The notes below the pieces were generated by a model, which saw nothing but the letters and a program-made list of their open reading frames with translations, did not search any database and had not been told where the DNA came from. Below, in pieces: positions 16,045 to 23,996 of a stretch of 64,000 bases of DNA. The stretch spans positions 248,048 to 312,047 of the forward strand of contig SRSL01000001.1 in the NCBI GenBank assembly GCA_009735695.1. Direction: 5' to 3'. This stretch comes from Christiangramia bathymodioli. Lineage in GTDB: Bacteria; Bacteroidota; Bacteroidia; Flavobacteriales; Flavobacteriaceae. Position 1 is the stretch's first letter. The number at the start of each line of letters is the position of its first letter. The position numbers and the translations under genes were made by a program.

Positions 16045-16918
16045 TTTCCAGTAATTTAAGTTGTTCTTCCTGAGTGATGCCGTTTAAAACATCTTTTATA
16101 TGATTCGTTTTTTCCATTTCCTGATACACCTCTTCAAAATTGTCCTTTTCCATTAGGTCTCTGAAGTGTTGTAAATTGGATATATATTCATCCAGCGTTT
16201 CCAGTACATTCTTTTTATTCTGATTGAAAATCGGGGTCCACATGGCCGGAGAACTTTTGGCCAGTCTAACCGTGGATGCAAATCCACTGCCTGCCAGGTC
16301 GAAAATATCCCTTTCGTTCTTCTCTTTTTCCAGCACCGTCTTCCCCAGCATAAAGGAACTGATATGCGACAAATGCGATACATAAGCGATATGCCTGTCA
16401 TGGGAGGCAGGATCCATATATCGAATACGCATCCCAATGGCATTAAACACCTCCAGCGCTCTTTCCTGCAGCTTGAACGCGGTTTTTTCAACCTCGCAAA
16501 TAATATTCGTTTTCTGCCTGAACAATCCATGCAGCGCTGCCGACGGACCGGAAAACTCGGTACCTGCAATAGGATGTCCGGCCAGGTAATTTCTTCTTTT
16601 TGGATGATCGGCAACCACCTTACACAGTTGTTCCTTGGTTGAACCGGCATCGGTCACCAGACAATCATCCTTAATCAGGTCCAGGATCTCGGGTAATACT
16701 TTCAAGGAAGCGTCTACCGGGATCGCGAGGTACACAAAATCAGCCTTGTTAAGATCTTTAAATTCAGCCTTTTCATCGATCAGCCCCTTTTCCTGTGCTT
16801 CATCCAGATGGGCTTCGTTCTGATCGATTCCGAAGATCTTGGCACGTTTCATCACGGCCTTCAGGTCCAGGGCAAAAGAGCCTCCTATTAATCCGGTTCC
16901 TATTATGAATACATTCAT
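16034..16918 (-). CDS. tyrA: Prephenate dehydrogenase
   Basis: A protein of 294 residues that oxidises and decarboxylates prephenate to 4-hydroxyphenylpyruvate for tyrosine synthesis. The Rossmann motif GTGLIGGSFAL is at 7-17; HPIAGTEFSG and SHLSHISSF are the conserved prephenate-binding histidine motifs. There is no ACT domain, so feedback control probably acts elsewhere. The start overlaps the aminotransferase stop by ATGA and its end overlaps the DAHP synthase start. Confidence 0.94.
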   Translation of the reverse strand: MNVFIIGTGLIGGSFALDLKAVMKRAKIFGIDQNEAHLDEAQEKGLIDEKAEFKDLNKADFVYLAIPVDASLKVLPEILDLIKDDCLVTDAGSTKEQLCKVVADHPKRRNYLAGHPIAGTEFSGPSAALHGLFRQKTNIICEVEKTAFKLQERALEVFNAIGMRIRYMDPASHDRHIAYVSHLSHISSFMLGKTVLEKEKNERDIFDLAGSGFASTVRLAKSSPAMWTPIFNQNKKNVLETLDEYISNLQHFRDLMEKDNFEEVYQEMEKTNHIKDVLNGITQEEQLKLLENGK

Positions 16919-18060
16919 TTTTCCAATCTTTTAATTGCTTCTCTAATGGCTTCTTCCGAAGCACAAAGCGAAAATCTCACGTAACCTTCTCCCTGTGAAC
17001 CGAAAATGAATCCGGGAGTGATAAAAATATTATGCTCATAAAGCAATTCATCAACGATGCTTTCCGAAGTTTTTCCAGCAGGAACTTTGGCCCAGATAAA
17101 CAAACCAACCTGGTCATCGTTCACGTCACATCCCAGTTTTTCGATCAATTCCAGCATCAGGGTTTTTCGAGCTGCATACACCTCATTCTGATTGTCAAAC
17201 CAGGACTGAGAAAGGCGAAGCGCTTCCACCGCTCCGGCCTGTACCGGGTAGAACATCCCGCTATCCATATTCGACTTCACCTTAAGCACCGAGTCGATAT
17301 TCTTCTCGCTGCCAACCAGCATCCCTACTCTCCAGCCAGCCATATTAAAGCTTTTGCTGAGCGAATTCAGCTCCATTACATAATCGCTTAATTCATTTTT
17401 AGAAAGTATGCTTCGGGGATGGTCATTCTGAATAAAACTATAGGGATTGTCATTTACAACAAGGATTTTGTGTTCTTCGGCAAATGCGGTAAGCTCTTCA
17501 AAAAAGTCTTCGTTAGCTACTGAACCGGTTGGCATATGAGGGTAATTAACCCACATCAGTTTTACCTTGCTGAGATCTTCTCTGGCCAGGGCTTCCAGAT
17601 CTGGCAACCAGTTATTTTCTGCACTCAGCTCATAATTTCTTTCACGGGCTTCCAGCAACCTGGTAACCGAACTATATGTTGGATATCCCGGATTCGGCAA
17701 AAGTACCTCATCCCCCTTGTTCAGGAATGCCATTGAAATATGCATGATCCCTTCCTTGCTTCCCATCAATGGAAGTATCTGGGTTTCTGGATCTAAATTC
17801 CTTGAATAAAACAGGCGGTAAAAATCGGCAATGGCAGTTCGCAAGGTGGTAATTCCTCGATATGGCTGGTACTGATGAGCACCATTAGCCTTCAAGGCAT
17901 CGTTCAATGCTTCGATCACCTGAGGTGGCGGAGGCAGATCGGGACTTCCTATTCCAAGGTTAATAATATCCCTGCCTTCGGCCCTTAATTTTGCTACTTC
18001 CCTTAGTTTCTTAGAAAAATAGTATTCCTGTACGTTATCCAGTCTTTTTGCCGTAATCAT
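16915..18060 (-). CDS. Class I/II aminotransferase, likely aromatic or prephenate/aspartate type
   Basis: A PLP aminotransferase of 381 residues with the PLP lysine K236 in LNSLSKSFNMAGWR and NYPHMPTG in place of the usual NYPNNPTG. It resembles LL-diaminopimelate/aspartate-type enzymes of subgroup I beta. Its place between pheA and tyrA, with ATGA overlaps on both sides, strongly suggests that it converts phenylpyruvate and 4-hydroxyphenylpyruvate to Phe and Tyr. Diaminopimelate synthesis cannot be excluded from sequence alone. Confidence 0.85.
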   Translation of the reverse strand: MITAKRLDNVQEYYFSKKLREVAKLRAEGRDIINLGIGSPDLPPPPQVIEALNDALKANGAHQYQPYRGITTLRTAIADFYRLFYSRNLDPETQILPLMGSKEGIMHISMAFLNKGDEVLLPNPGYPTYSSVTRLLEARERNYELSAENNWLPDLEALAREDLSKVKLMWVNYPHMPTGSVANEDFFEELTAFAEEHKILVVNDNPYSFIQNDHPRSILSKNELSDYVMELNSLSKSFNMAGWRVGMLVGSEKNIDSVLKVKSNMDSGMFYPVQAGAVEALRLSQSWFDNQNEVYAARKTLMLELIEKLGCDVNDDQVGLFIWAKVPAGKTSESIVDELLYEHNIFITPGFIFGSQGEGYVRFSLCASEEAIREAIKRLEK

Positions 18061-18884
18061 GACAATTTATTTTTATAAATACCAAATATTCTTAATCCTT
18101 CGGTCATTAATTTCAAAACATCCATGGCCCGTTCAAAATCCTCCGGTCGCTCGAAGATCACATCCACGAAAAATGAATATTTCCAGGGCTCATCGATGAT
18201 TGGCAGAGACTGAATTTTGGTCATATCCAGGTAACAATCCCTGAGAATATTGAGTACCGAAACCAGGCTTCCGCGTTCGCTTTTCAGATCGAATTTGATC
18301 GAAGCTTTGTCCAGTTTTTCTCCATTAGGTTCTTTTTGTTCCGTTCCTAAAACCAGGAATCTAGTTGCATTGCTTTTTATGGTATGTATCTCCCTGGCCA
18401 GAATTTCCAGGTCATACATTTCCGCAGCCGCAGGACTTGCAACCGCGCCTACTTTTTTTAGTCCTTCATCATGGATACGCTTGGCGGCTTCGGCTGTATC
18501 GACATCCTCTATAAGCTTGATATGAGGATGTTTCTTGAAAAATTCCTTGCACTGCAACAGCGCCATGGGATGGGAAAATACCTTTTTGATATCCTCGATC
18601 TTCTGACCTCCAAGTGCCATCAGATTCATATTTACAGGAGTGTAATATTCTCCAATAACGCTTAGGTTGTACTCATCTATAAGCGCATAATTAGGCAAAA
18701 TGGAACCTGCAATACTGTTCTCGATAGCCATTACAGCTTCATTCGATTCACCGGCAGCCAGTTTCCTGGCAAGCTCATGAAAGGAAAGATGCTCCAGTAC
18801 TTCCACTTCCTTATGATAGTAATCCATCGCCACCAGATGGTGAAAAGAACCTTTTATTCCCTGTATTCCTATTTTTTTGTTCAT
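18057..18884 (-). CDS. pheA: Prephenate dehydratase
   Basis: A monofunctional prephenate dehydratase of 275 residues that forms phenylpyruvate. The catalytic domain covers about 1-180, including the conserved TRF motif (NATRFLVLG), followed by an ACT domain for phenylalanine feedback. In the ACT domain the usual ESRP signature reads QSLP (KIQSLPIIDEPWKYSF), which could alter allosteric inhibition. First structural gene of the pheA-aminotransferase-tyrA-DAHPS/CM operon, starting a few bases after the attenuator terminator, and coupled to the aminotransferase by an ATGA overlap. Confidence 0.94.
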   Translation of the reverse strand: MNKKIGIQGIKGSFHHLVAMDYYHKEVEVLEHLSFHELARKLAAGESNEAVMAIENSIAGSILPNYALIDEYNLSVIGEYYTPVNMNLMALGGQKIEDIKKVFSHPMALLQCKEFFKKHPHIKLIEDVDTAEAAKRIHDEGLKKVGAVASPAAAEMYDLEILAREIHTIKSNATRFLVLGTEQKEPNGEKLDKASIKFDLKSERGSLVSVLNILRDCYLDMTKIQSLPIIDEPWKYSFFVDVIFERPEDFERAMDVLKLMTEGLRIFGIYKNKLS

Positions 18885-18891
18885 ATAGCTA

Positions 18892-18926
18892 ACAAAAAAA
18901 AGTCCCGATTTTAGATCGAGACTTTT
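18892..18926 (-). terminator. Attenuator terminator upstream of pheA
   Basis: On the minus strand a 12-bp stem (arms 18926-18915 and 18909-18898, one G-U pair, 5-base loop) is followed by a run of eight T. It stands between the Phe/Tyr leader peptide and pheA and can be prevented by an alternative pairing of its 5' arm. Confidence 0.9.
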
Positions 18927-19026
18927 ATATAATTTTATGTTGATTTAATCATATAGCACTCCCGATCCTATCTCTGGTATAGAAATAAAAATAATAGAAT
19001 GCGCTCCAGTTGATTAAACGTTTCAT
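18898..19026 (-). promoter_or_regulatory. Phe/Tyr transcription attenuator (leader RNA)
   Basis: The leader RNA contains mutually exclusive pairings. Segment 2, GATCGGGA (18967-18960), lies in leader codons 20-23 and pairs with TCTCGATC, the 5' arm of the terminator, to form an antiterminator. GCATTC in codons 9-10 can pair with GAGTGC in codons 22-24 as a protector. A ribosome stalled on the Phe/Tyr codons (10-16) would break the protector and leave segment 2 free, allowing read-through into pheA. This is the logic established for E. coli pheA and trp. Confidence 0.85.
18949..19026 (-). CDS. Phe/Tyr-rich attenuation leader peptide
   Basis: A reading frame of 25 codons: ATG at 19026, TGA at 18951-18949. 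Residues 10-16 read FYYFYFY, seven Phe/Tyr codons in a row, which is far outside normal composition and typical of an attenuation leader. It is too short for standard gene calls. A promoter of the Bacteroidota type lies just upstream (19044-19073) and an intrinsic terminator follows 22 bases after the stop. The peptide itself is probably not functional; its translation is the sensor for charged tRNA-Phe and tRNA-Tyr. Confidence 0.88.
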   Translation of the reverse strand: MKRLINWSAFYYFYFYTRDRIGSAI

Positions 19027-19043
19027 TGTCTTTGTTATGGTGA

Positions 19044-19073
19044 CTAAAGTAGTGCTTAAATTTTATTTTCAAA
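19044..19073 (-). promoter_or_regulatory. Promoter of the Phe/Tyr operon
   Basis: Minus strand TTTG (19073-19070), 18-base spacer and TACTTTAG (19051-19044), one mismatch to TAnnTTTG. It predicts a start about 10-14 bases before the leader peptide ATG. Confidence 0.6.
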
Positions 19074-19220
19074 ATTTTTTATCCCGAATTTTTCAAGTTT
19101 TCAGAATTTTGGAAATCAAACGGCCTTTATTTAAGAATAACAATTTCACCTCATTTATTTTCGTTAGAACATTGCAGATTTTTCAGCGAACAGCCAGAAA
19201 ATAATTTCTAATTTTGAAAC

Positions 19221-20147
19221 ATGTCCATTTCGGTAAGCAACTTAACAAAATACTACGGCAGCCAGAAAGCCCTTGATGGCGTAAATTTCCAAATTCCATC
19301 GGGAGAAATCGTAGGATTCCTTGGCCCCAACGGAGCCGGAAAATCGACCCTTATGAAGATCCTTACCGGGTATCTTTCAGCAGATGAAGGTCATGCTGAA
19401 GTCAATGGCCTTAAACTTCCTGAAAATACTTCTGAAATTCAGCAACAAATAGGATACCTTCCGGAACACAATCCGCTGTACACTGAAATGTATATTCGGG
19501 AATACCTGGCTTTTTGTGCTTCGGTCTATAAAACTGAAAGAAAACGAATCGAAGAAGTGATCGAGCTTACCGGCCTGAAACCGGAAGCCAATAAAAAGAT
19601 CGAACAACTTTCCAAGGGTTACCGACAGCGAGTTGGACTAGCAGCCGCACTATTGCATGATCCCGAAGTGCTCATCCTTGATGAACCAACCACCGGGCTG
19701 GATCCGAATCAGCTGGTTGAGATCAGAGCCCTTATCAAAAATATTGGCAGGGAAAGCACGGAAGGAAAACCGGGTAAAACCGTTTTTCTCTCTACTCATA
19801 TCATGCAGGAAGTGGAAGCTATATGCGATCGCGTGATTATCATTAACAATGGAAAGGTGGTAGCCGACAAGCACCTGAAAGACCTGAGAGATGAAGATGA
19901 ACAGGTCATCTTTGTGGAATTCGATTATCGTATCGAAGAAGTGGCCCTGGAGAAAATACCGCATCTCGCTTCAGCTAAGAATACCGGTGGCTTTACCTAC
20001 GAACTTGTTTTTGATACCAATAAGGACATGAGACCAGCGGTATTCGATTTCGCCCACGATAATGGACTTAAAACGCTGCAGCTCATCAGGAAAACCAAAA
20101 ACCTGGAAAGTTTGTTTGCTGAACTAACCTCTTCGTCAAAATCCTGA
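19221..20147 (+). CDS. gldA: Gliding-motility ABC transporter ATPase GldA
   Basis: An ABC ATPase of 308 residues matching GldA, which with GldF and GldG forms a membrane transporter needed for gliding in many flavobacteria. Walker A GPNGAGKST is at 35-43, signature LSKGY at 130-134, Walker B LILDEP near 151-156, and the H-loop STHIMQE follows. The N terminus (MSISVSNLTKYYGSQKALD) is close to known GldA, which fixes the start. gldF and gldG are not adjacent here, which is usual. Being one of many similar ABC ATPases, the specific GldA name is likely rather than certain. Confidence 0.85.
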   Translation: MSISVSNLTKYYGSQKALDGVNFQIPSGEIVGFLGPNGAGKSTLMKILTGYLSADEGHAEVNGLKLPENTSEIQQQIGYLPEHNPLYTEMYIREYLAFCASVYKTERKRIEEVIELTGLKPEANKKIEQLSKGYRQRVGLAAALLHDPEVLILDEPTTGLDPNQLVEIRALIKNIGRESTEGKPGKTVFLSTHIMQEVEAICDRVIIINNGKVVADKHLKDLRDEDEQVIFVEFDYRIEEVALEKIPHLASAKNTGGFTYELVFDTNKDMRPAVFDFAHDNGLKTLQLIRKTKNLESLFAELTSSSKS

Positions 20148-20236
20148 CTTGTAATTCATTCATATCTAAAAAATTAAATTCTTAAAATTAGGATTTGATT
20201 CGAATTTGGTGCAATTTTACATCAAATCTAAATAAG

Positions 20237-20476
20237 ATGCCACGACAAAGTATTTCCTTTACCGATCCTAACGATGAATGGTTAAAAGACCAGGTAGACA
20301 GCAAAGAATACTCAAGCAAGAGCGAGGTAGTTAATGACCTTATCAGGCAGGCCAGGAAGCAACAGGTACAAATTGACTGGATTCGTGCAAAACTGGAAAA
20401 TGCTGAACAGAGTGGTTTTACAGCCGACAGTAAAGATGAGATCTTAGCACAATCAAAATCGGGTATTAATGGGTAA
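20237..20476 (+). CDS. parD: ParD-family antitoxin
   Basis: A protein of 79 residues with an N-terminal ribbon-helix-helix (PRQSISFTDPNDEWLKDQV then SKSEVVNDLIRQARKQ), typical of CC2985/ParD antitoxins that bind their own promoter and neutralise ParE. I set the start at 20237 (MPRQSIS); an upstream in-frame ATG at 20195 adds 14 residues unlike the family. The gene overlaps parE by eight bases, the usual arrangement of a translationally coupled toxin-antitoxin pair. Confidence 0.88.
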   Translation: MPRQSISFTDPNDEWLKDQVDSKEYSSKSEVVNDLIRQARKQQVQIDWIRAKLENAEQSGFTADSKDEILAQSKSGING

Positions 20477-20753
20477 TTATAAATTAAGTAATGCTGCAAA
20501 GCAGGACTTAATACGTATTCATCAGTACGGAATGAAGAAATTTGGTGAAGCTCAGGCCGATAAATACTTTGAAACCTTTTTTGAATATTTTAAAATAATC
20601 GCCGATCAGCCCTATTCCTTTGAGGCTGTTGATCACATAAAACCAGGTTATAGGCGATGTGTTTGTGGTGTTGACAGTATCTTCTACCGAATAGTAGAGA
20701 ATAAGGTTGAAATCATGAGCATTATAGGAAGGCAGGATTTGAATAACATCTGA
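20469..20753 (+). CDS. parE: ParE-family toxin
   Basis: A RelE/ParE-fold toxin of 94 residues (YKLSNAAKQDLIRIHQYGMKKFGEAQADKYF ... typical ParE N-terminal helices and the C-terminal IVENKVEIMSIIGRQD strand). ParE toxins poison DNA gyrase; some relatives act otherwise, so the target is inferred. It overlaps the antitoxin gene. The module sits between gldA and an oppositely oriented lipoprotein gene, consistent with acquisition at an intergenic site. Confidence 0.88.
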   Translation: MGNYKLSNAAKQDLIRIHQYGMKKFGEAQADKYFETFFEYFKIIADQPYSFEAVDHIKPGYRRCVCGVDSIFYRIVENKVEIMSIIGRQDLNNI

Positions 20754-20842
20754 ATCGGTCCTCGCCCCGTTACATTTTTTGGATCTTTAATTAAAAATTT
20801 TAAGAGCTAAATCTGCAGCGATAACGAAAGAGACTATTAGGT

Positions 20843-21592
20843 TTACTCAAAAATAAGCTCCCCTTTAAAATGTTCGGTCACCTCAACAACCGGCGGTCTG
20901 TTCACCGAAATGATATCCCCATAACTGTAAATATTACCTTTTAAGGATTGCTGCGGATTGATAATTAGCTTATTGGTTCCGCGGTGAAACACATCGTAAT
21001 GCTGAACGATGAGGTTACGGGCTTCCAGCCTTCCATCCCCGGCTGCAAAGAAGGCATCGAAATTTTCCACTTTTCCGCTAAGGAAATAATTCGAAATATG
21101 ATCGGTAGTGATTCGGAGATTCTGTACATCCAGGTCCAGTTTAAAATCACCATCGGTATGAATATCGGGATCCTTTTCCTGGTTCAGGGATCTAAGCCAT
21201 AATGCAGGATAGGTAAGCGTTCCTATACTTTCAATGGTACTCGAGGTACTGGTTTGAATCCAGGTTATATTTGGACTGGTCACATAAACTTTAGTAATCT
21301 CATAATCCCTGAACAGGTTACAGGCATTTTCGTTTTTCAGTATTAATCGTCCATTCTCCACTTCGGCACTTACCTCGTTCAGCAAGTTCTCTCCCGTTTC
21401 GATCACTACTTTCTGTTCGGGTCCTTCCTCGATAAATAACTTCACCCGTTCAAAAACAAAGATCTCTTTAAAAGGCTCCAGTTCCACCTCCTGCTGAACG
21501 ATGGTTCCGGCGGTCTGGATACAATCAGGAGCATCTTCACTGCTACAACTAAAGAGAAGACTAATCACTGCTATTAAAATAAGTTTTCTCAT
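20843..21592 (-). CDS. GIN-domain (DUF2807) lipoprotein
   Basis: A protein of 249 residues starting with a lipoprotein signal (MRKLILIAVISLLFSC). The rest is a repetitive beta-strand head-GIN domain (DUF2807), a beta-helix fold common in Bacteroidota surface proteins and sometimes called a putative autotransporter adhesin head, although no transporter domain is present. It is coupled by an ATGA overlap to the PagL-like gene upstream, so the two may act together at the outer membrane. Function unknown. Confidence 0.82.
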   Translation of the reverse strand: MRKLILIAVISLLFSCSSEDAPDCIQTAGTIVQQEVELEPFKEIFVFERVKLFIEEGPEQKVVIETGENLLNEVSAEVENGRLILKNENACNLFRDYEITKVYVTSPNITWIQTSTSSTIESIGTLTYPALWLRSLNQEKDPDIHTDGDFKLDLDVQNLRITTDHISNYFLSGKVENFDAFFAAGDGRLEARNLIVQHYDVFHRGTNKLIINPQQSLKGNIYSYGDIISVNRPPVVEVTEHFKGELIFE

Positions 21593-22689
21593 AATCGATA
21601 TCCAATTGAAAATTCAACGGCTTCAGCATTCGCACCATGCGAACGAACCGTGGCCGATGCCCACCAGTCTTCGGTGATCTCCCGCTGTAAACCGATGCGA
21701 TTATAAACCTGTTCCACATAAGTGGTATAGGGGTAATAAGCGTAATATCCCAAATGTGTAATGAGCGAAAGTTTATTGAAGTTTAGTTTATGACCCACAA
21801 AAACCCCAACCCGCTTGGCATCGGCATCAGGATCATTATTCTGCTGGGGAAATGCTGCTGCTTTATAGGCTATGAATTCTTCCAAAGCGCGAGACATGAT
21901 CAACTCGGCTCCGGCCTGAATTGTACTTTTTCGATTCAGGGTTTTATCGGCATAGGCCGCGATGGTCATGAAAGGTAATTGTGGAGATCCTACTACCCCG
22001 GTAGAATTCACCCCGCTTCTAATGGCAAAATTAAGGTGTATAGGTTCGGTATATTTTTCCTTGGGACCCTTCGGAATATAATCGGGATGATTTTCATGAT
22101 CCAGCAAATAATTTACCCCCAGGTTAAACGTGAATGTATTCGTGCTGTTATTAGGCGATTTGAAATCGGCATTCGAATAATGGATAATACTAATTCCGGC
22201 CTGCAGGCCCAACCCGTCAATGATATTCTGCTTCTGATAATTCCCCATGAGATAGGTGGTACTGAGCAAATGTGACCCATAAGCATTGTTCAGGTAATTC
22301 TCATCGGGATGATACGGATTGGTATTATAGGCCAGCCCCTGTCCCACCCTGAACATCAGATTCCGCTTAAAAAAATAGAAATTGGCATGCGCATACAAAC
22401 CATAGGTTTCGCCCAGGCTCTCATTTTTCATGTCCTGGTAGGCAAAGGAATATCCAAAATCCGGATAATTATAACGGCGTTCCCATTCTTTCAGTCCGTA
22501 GGTCTTCTGGTTCCAGCTAAGAATCACTCCAGTAGGATGGCCGGTGATCAGGTGCCCAATATCAGGACTATGCTCCATGATACTGCCGTAAAAATAATTG
22601 CCGTCTATCGAAAAGAATTTAGGAGGCTTTTCGTCCTGGGCCTTCAAAAGACTGGATAAAAGGAATAGGCAGAGGGCAATTTTCTTCAT
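21589..22689 (-). CDS. Acyloxyacyl hydrolase / PagL-like lipid A 3-O-deacylase
   Basis: A protein of 366 residues with a signal peptide (ending LLKAQ) and alternating beta-barrel-like strands ending in an aromatic/Leu residue (SIGYRL). The HYSNAD motif (H170, S172) matches the His-Ser active site of PagL-type lipid A deacylases. It probably sits in the outer membrane and trims an acyl chain from lipid A. At 366 residues it is much longer than PagL of Pseudomonas, as usual for Bacteroidota relatives. First gene of a two-gene unit with the GIN-domain lipoprotein. Confidence 0.8.
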   Translation of the reverse strand: MKKIALCLFLLSSLLKAQDEKPPKFFSIDGNYFYGSIMEHSPDIGHLITGHPTGVILSWNQKTYGLKEWERRYNYPDFGYSFAYQDMKNESLGETYGLYAHANFYFFKRNLMFRVGQGLAYNTNPYHPDENYLNNAYGSHLLSTTYLMGNYQKQNIIDGLGLQAGISIIHYSNADFKSPNNSTNTFTFNLGVNYLLDHENHPDYIPKGPKEKYTEPIHLNFAIRSGVNSTGVVGSPQLPFMTIAAYADKTLNRKSTIQAGAELIMSRALEEFIAYKAAAFPQQNNDPDADAKRVGVFVGHKLNFNKLSLITHLGYYAYYPYTTYVEQVYNRIGLQREITEDWWASATVRSHGANAEAVEFSIGYRL

Positions 22690-22746
22690 ACGGGGGCAAA
22701 TCTAACATATTTAAGAAAATAAAGGCGCTCCCGGATTTCAGTTTGC

Positions 22747-23700
22747 TTAAAAGACCGCCTCAGCGATTTGCTGAATATTAGAACTTTTCCCCATAGAATA
22801 ATAATGTACGGTTGGCACTCCTGCTTCCACCAGTTCTTTCGATTGATTGATGCACCATTCCACGCCTACCTGCCTTACTTCAGCATTCGATGTACATTTT
22901 TCAACCTCCAGGATCAGCTCTTCCGGAAGATCGATCTTGAAAACCTGAGGCAGTAACTGTAAATGTCTTTTGATAGCGATGGGTTTGATCCCAGGAATTA
23001 TGGGCACGTCAATCCCCATATCTTTTGCAGCCTTTACAAATTCAAAGAATTTTGAATTATCAAAGAACATCTGTGTGACCACATAATCGGCTCCGGCATC
23101 AACTTTTTCCTTTAGTCGTTTTAGATCAGATTGCAGTGAAGGAGCTTCGAGGTGCTTTTCCGGGTAACCGGCAACACCAATGCAAAAATCGGCCTTATCA
23201 TCGGCCTCGATCACCTCATGAAGGTATTTCCCTTTATTCAGGTTCGTGATCTGCCTCACCAAATCGCAGGCATAGGAATGCCCGCCATTGGAGGGTTCGA
23301 AATATTTCTGATGGCTCATCGCATCCCCTCGCAGGGCCATGATATTTTCAATTCCCAGGTAATGACAGTCCACCAGTAGGTACTCGGTCTCTTCTTTACT
23401 AAATCCGCCACAAAGCACATGCGGAACGGTGTCCACATTATATTTATGCTTGATCGCCGCACAGATCCCAACGGTCCCCGGCCGCATACGGGTGATCTTT
23501 CGGTCGAGGAGTCCGTCTTTTTCCACGTACACATATTCTTCCCTGGAGGTAGTCACATCTATGAACGGAGGTTTAAATTCCATTAAAGGATCTATATTAT
23601 CATAGAGTTCCTGGATATTCTTTCCTTTTTTTGGCGGGATGATCTCGAAAGAAAACAGCGTTTTCCCATTCGCTTTTTTAATGTGTTCAGTAACCTTCAT
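22747..23700 (-). CDS. metF: 5,10-methylenetetrahydrofolate reductase
   Basis: A TIM-barrel flavoenzyme of 317 residues reducing methylene-THF to methyl-THF, the methyl donor for MetH. Motifs include FSFEIIPPKKG at the N terminus, the TTSREEY stretch, LALRGD-like MALRGD and VTQMFFDNSKFFEF. It follows metH2 on the same strand, but a 296-base gap holding a palindrome and interspersed repeats lies between them, so it may have its own transcript. Confidence 0.95.
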   Translation of the reverse strand: MKVTEHIKKANGKTLFSFEIIPPKKGKNIQELYDNIDPLMEFKPPFIDVTTSREEYVYVEKDGLLDRKITRMRPGTVGICAAIKHKYNVDTVPHVLCGGFSKEETEYLLVDCHYLGIENIMALRGDAMSHQKYFEPSNGGHSYACDLVRQITNLNKGKYLHEVIEADDKADFCIGVAGYPEKHLEAPSLQSDLKRLKEKVDAGADYVVTQMFFDNSKFFEFVKAAKDMGIDVPIIPGIKPIAIKRHLQLLPQVFKIDLPEELILEVEKCTSNAEVRQVGVEWCINQSKELVEAGVPTVHYYSMGKSSNIQQIAEAVF

Positions 23701-23723
23701 ATGTAATCTAATTATACTTTTCT

Positions 23724-23821
23724 GGGCGTTGCCCTTCGGGCCGGGCTTTTCGCTTTATCTTTAATTCATGCTTCGTCAGGCTCAGCATTTCATTAAAGTA
23801 TGCCGCTTCAATCCCTAACGC
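23724..23821 (-). repeat. Interspersed repeat, GCGTTAGGG...GGGCAACGCCC family, copy 1
   Basis: On the minus strand it starts GCGTTAGGGATTGAAGCGG and ends GAAAAGCCCGGCCCGAAGG plus GCAACGCCC. A second copy with the same ends lies at 42780-42878 on the plus strand. It is an intergenic repeat of about 100 bp, known to me as widespread in flavobacterial genomes. Confidence 0.75.
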
Positions 23822-23880
23822 ATTTGTTATCTATCAGCAGGAAGCAATAAGCTTTAAGCTATTTTTTTATTTTTTCAGGA

Positions 23881-23911
23881 GACCTCACAGGTTTTGAAAA
23901 CCTGTGAGGTC
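23881..23911. repeat. 31-bp palindrome, ACCTCACAGG family, copy 1
   Basis: The half-site GACCTCACAGGTTTT is followed by its exact inverse after one central base, then TTTTTAA. A near-identical copy is at 42088-42118. On the plus strand it could terminate transcription, but no plus-strand gene ends here. Confidence 0.8.
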
Positions 23912-23925
23912 TTTTTAATTCTTTG

Positions 23926-23955
23926 TCATTTTGAACTTGTTTCAGAATCTATCCT
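23926..23955. repeat. Partial HAELVSAS-type repeat
   Basis: TTTGTCATTTTGAACTTGTT followed by TCAGAATCT resembles the left half of the TGAACTTGTTTCAG repeat found complete at 28972 and 30709. Confidence 0.5.
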
Positions 23956-23996
23956 AATCATAACTTTTCTCAATTCTCAATACTCAATACTCAATA

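Larger units (their letters stand above)
18885..19220. other. Divergent intergenic region pheA / gldA
   Basis: The gap of 336 bases holds the attenuator, leader peptide and promoter of the Phe/Tyr operon on the minus strand (18892-19073). The remaining 147 bases up to gldA are AT-rich; a TAATTTTG box at 19209-19216 lies only five bases before the gldA ATG and has no -33 partner. I see nothing else there. Confidence 0.7.

Noticed and set aside
19209-19216. TAATTTTG as gldA promoter giving a leaderless mRNA
   Set aside because: The -7 match is good but only five bases from the ATG and there is no TTG at the proper distance; not enough to call.
23881-23911. Palindrome as the terminator of metH2
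   Set aside because: On the minus strand no T run follows the hairpin; the same palindrome occurs in the metY leader, so it is listed as a repeat.
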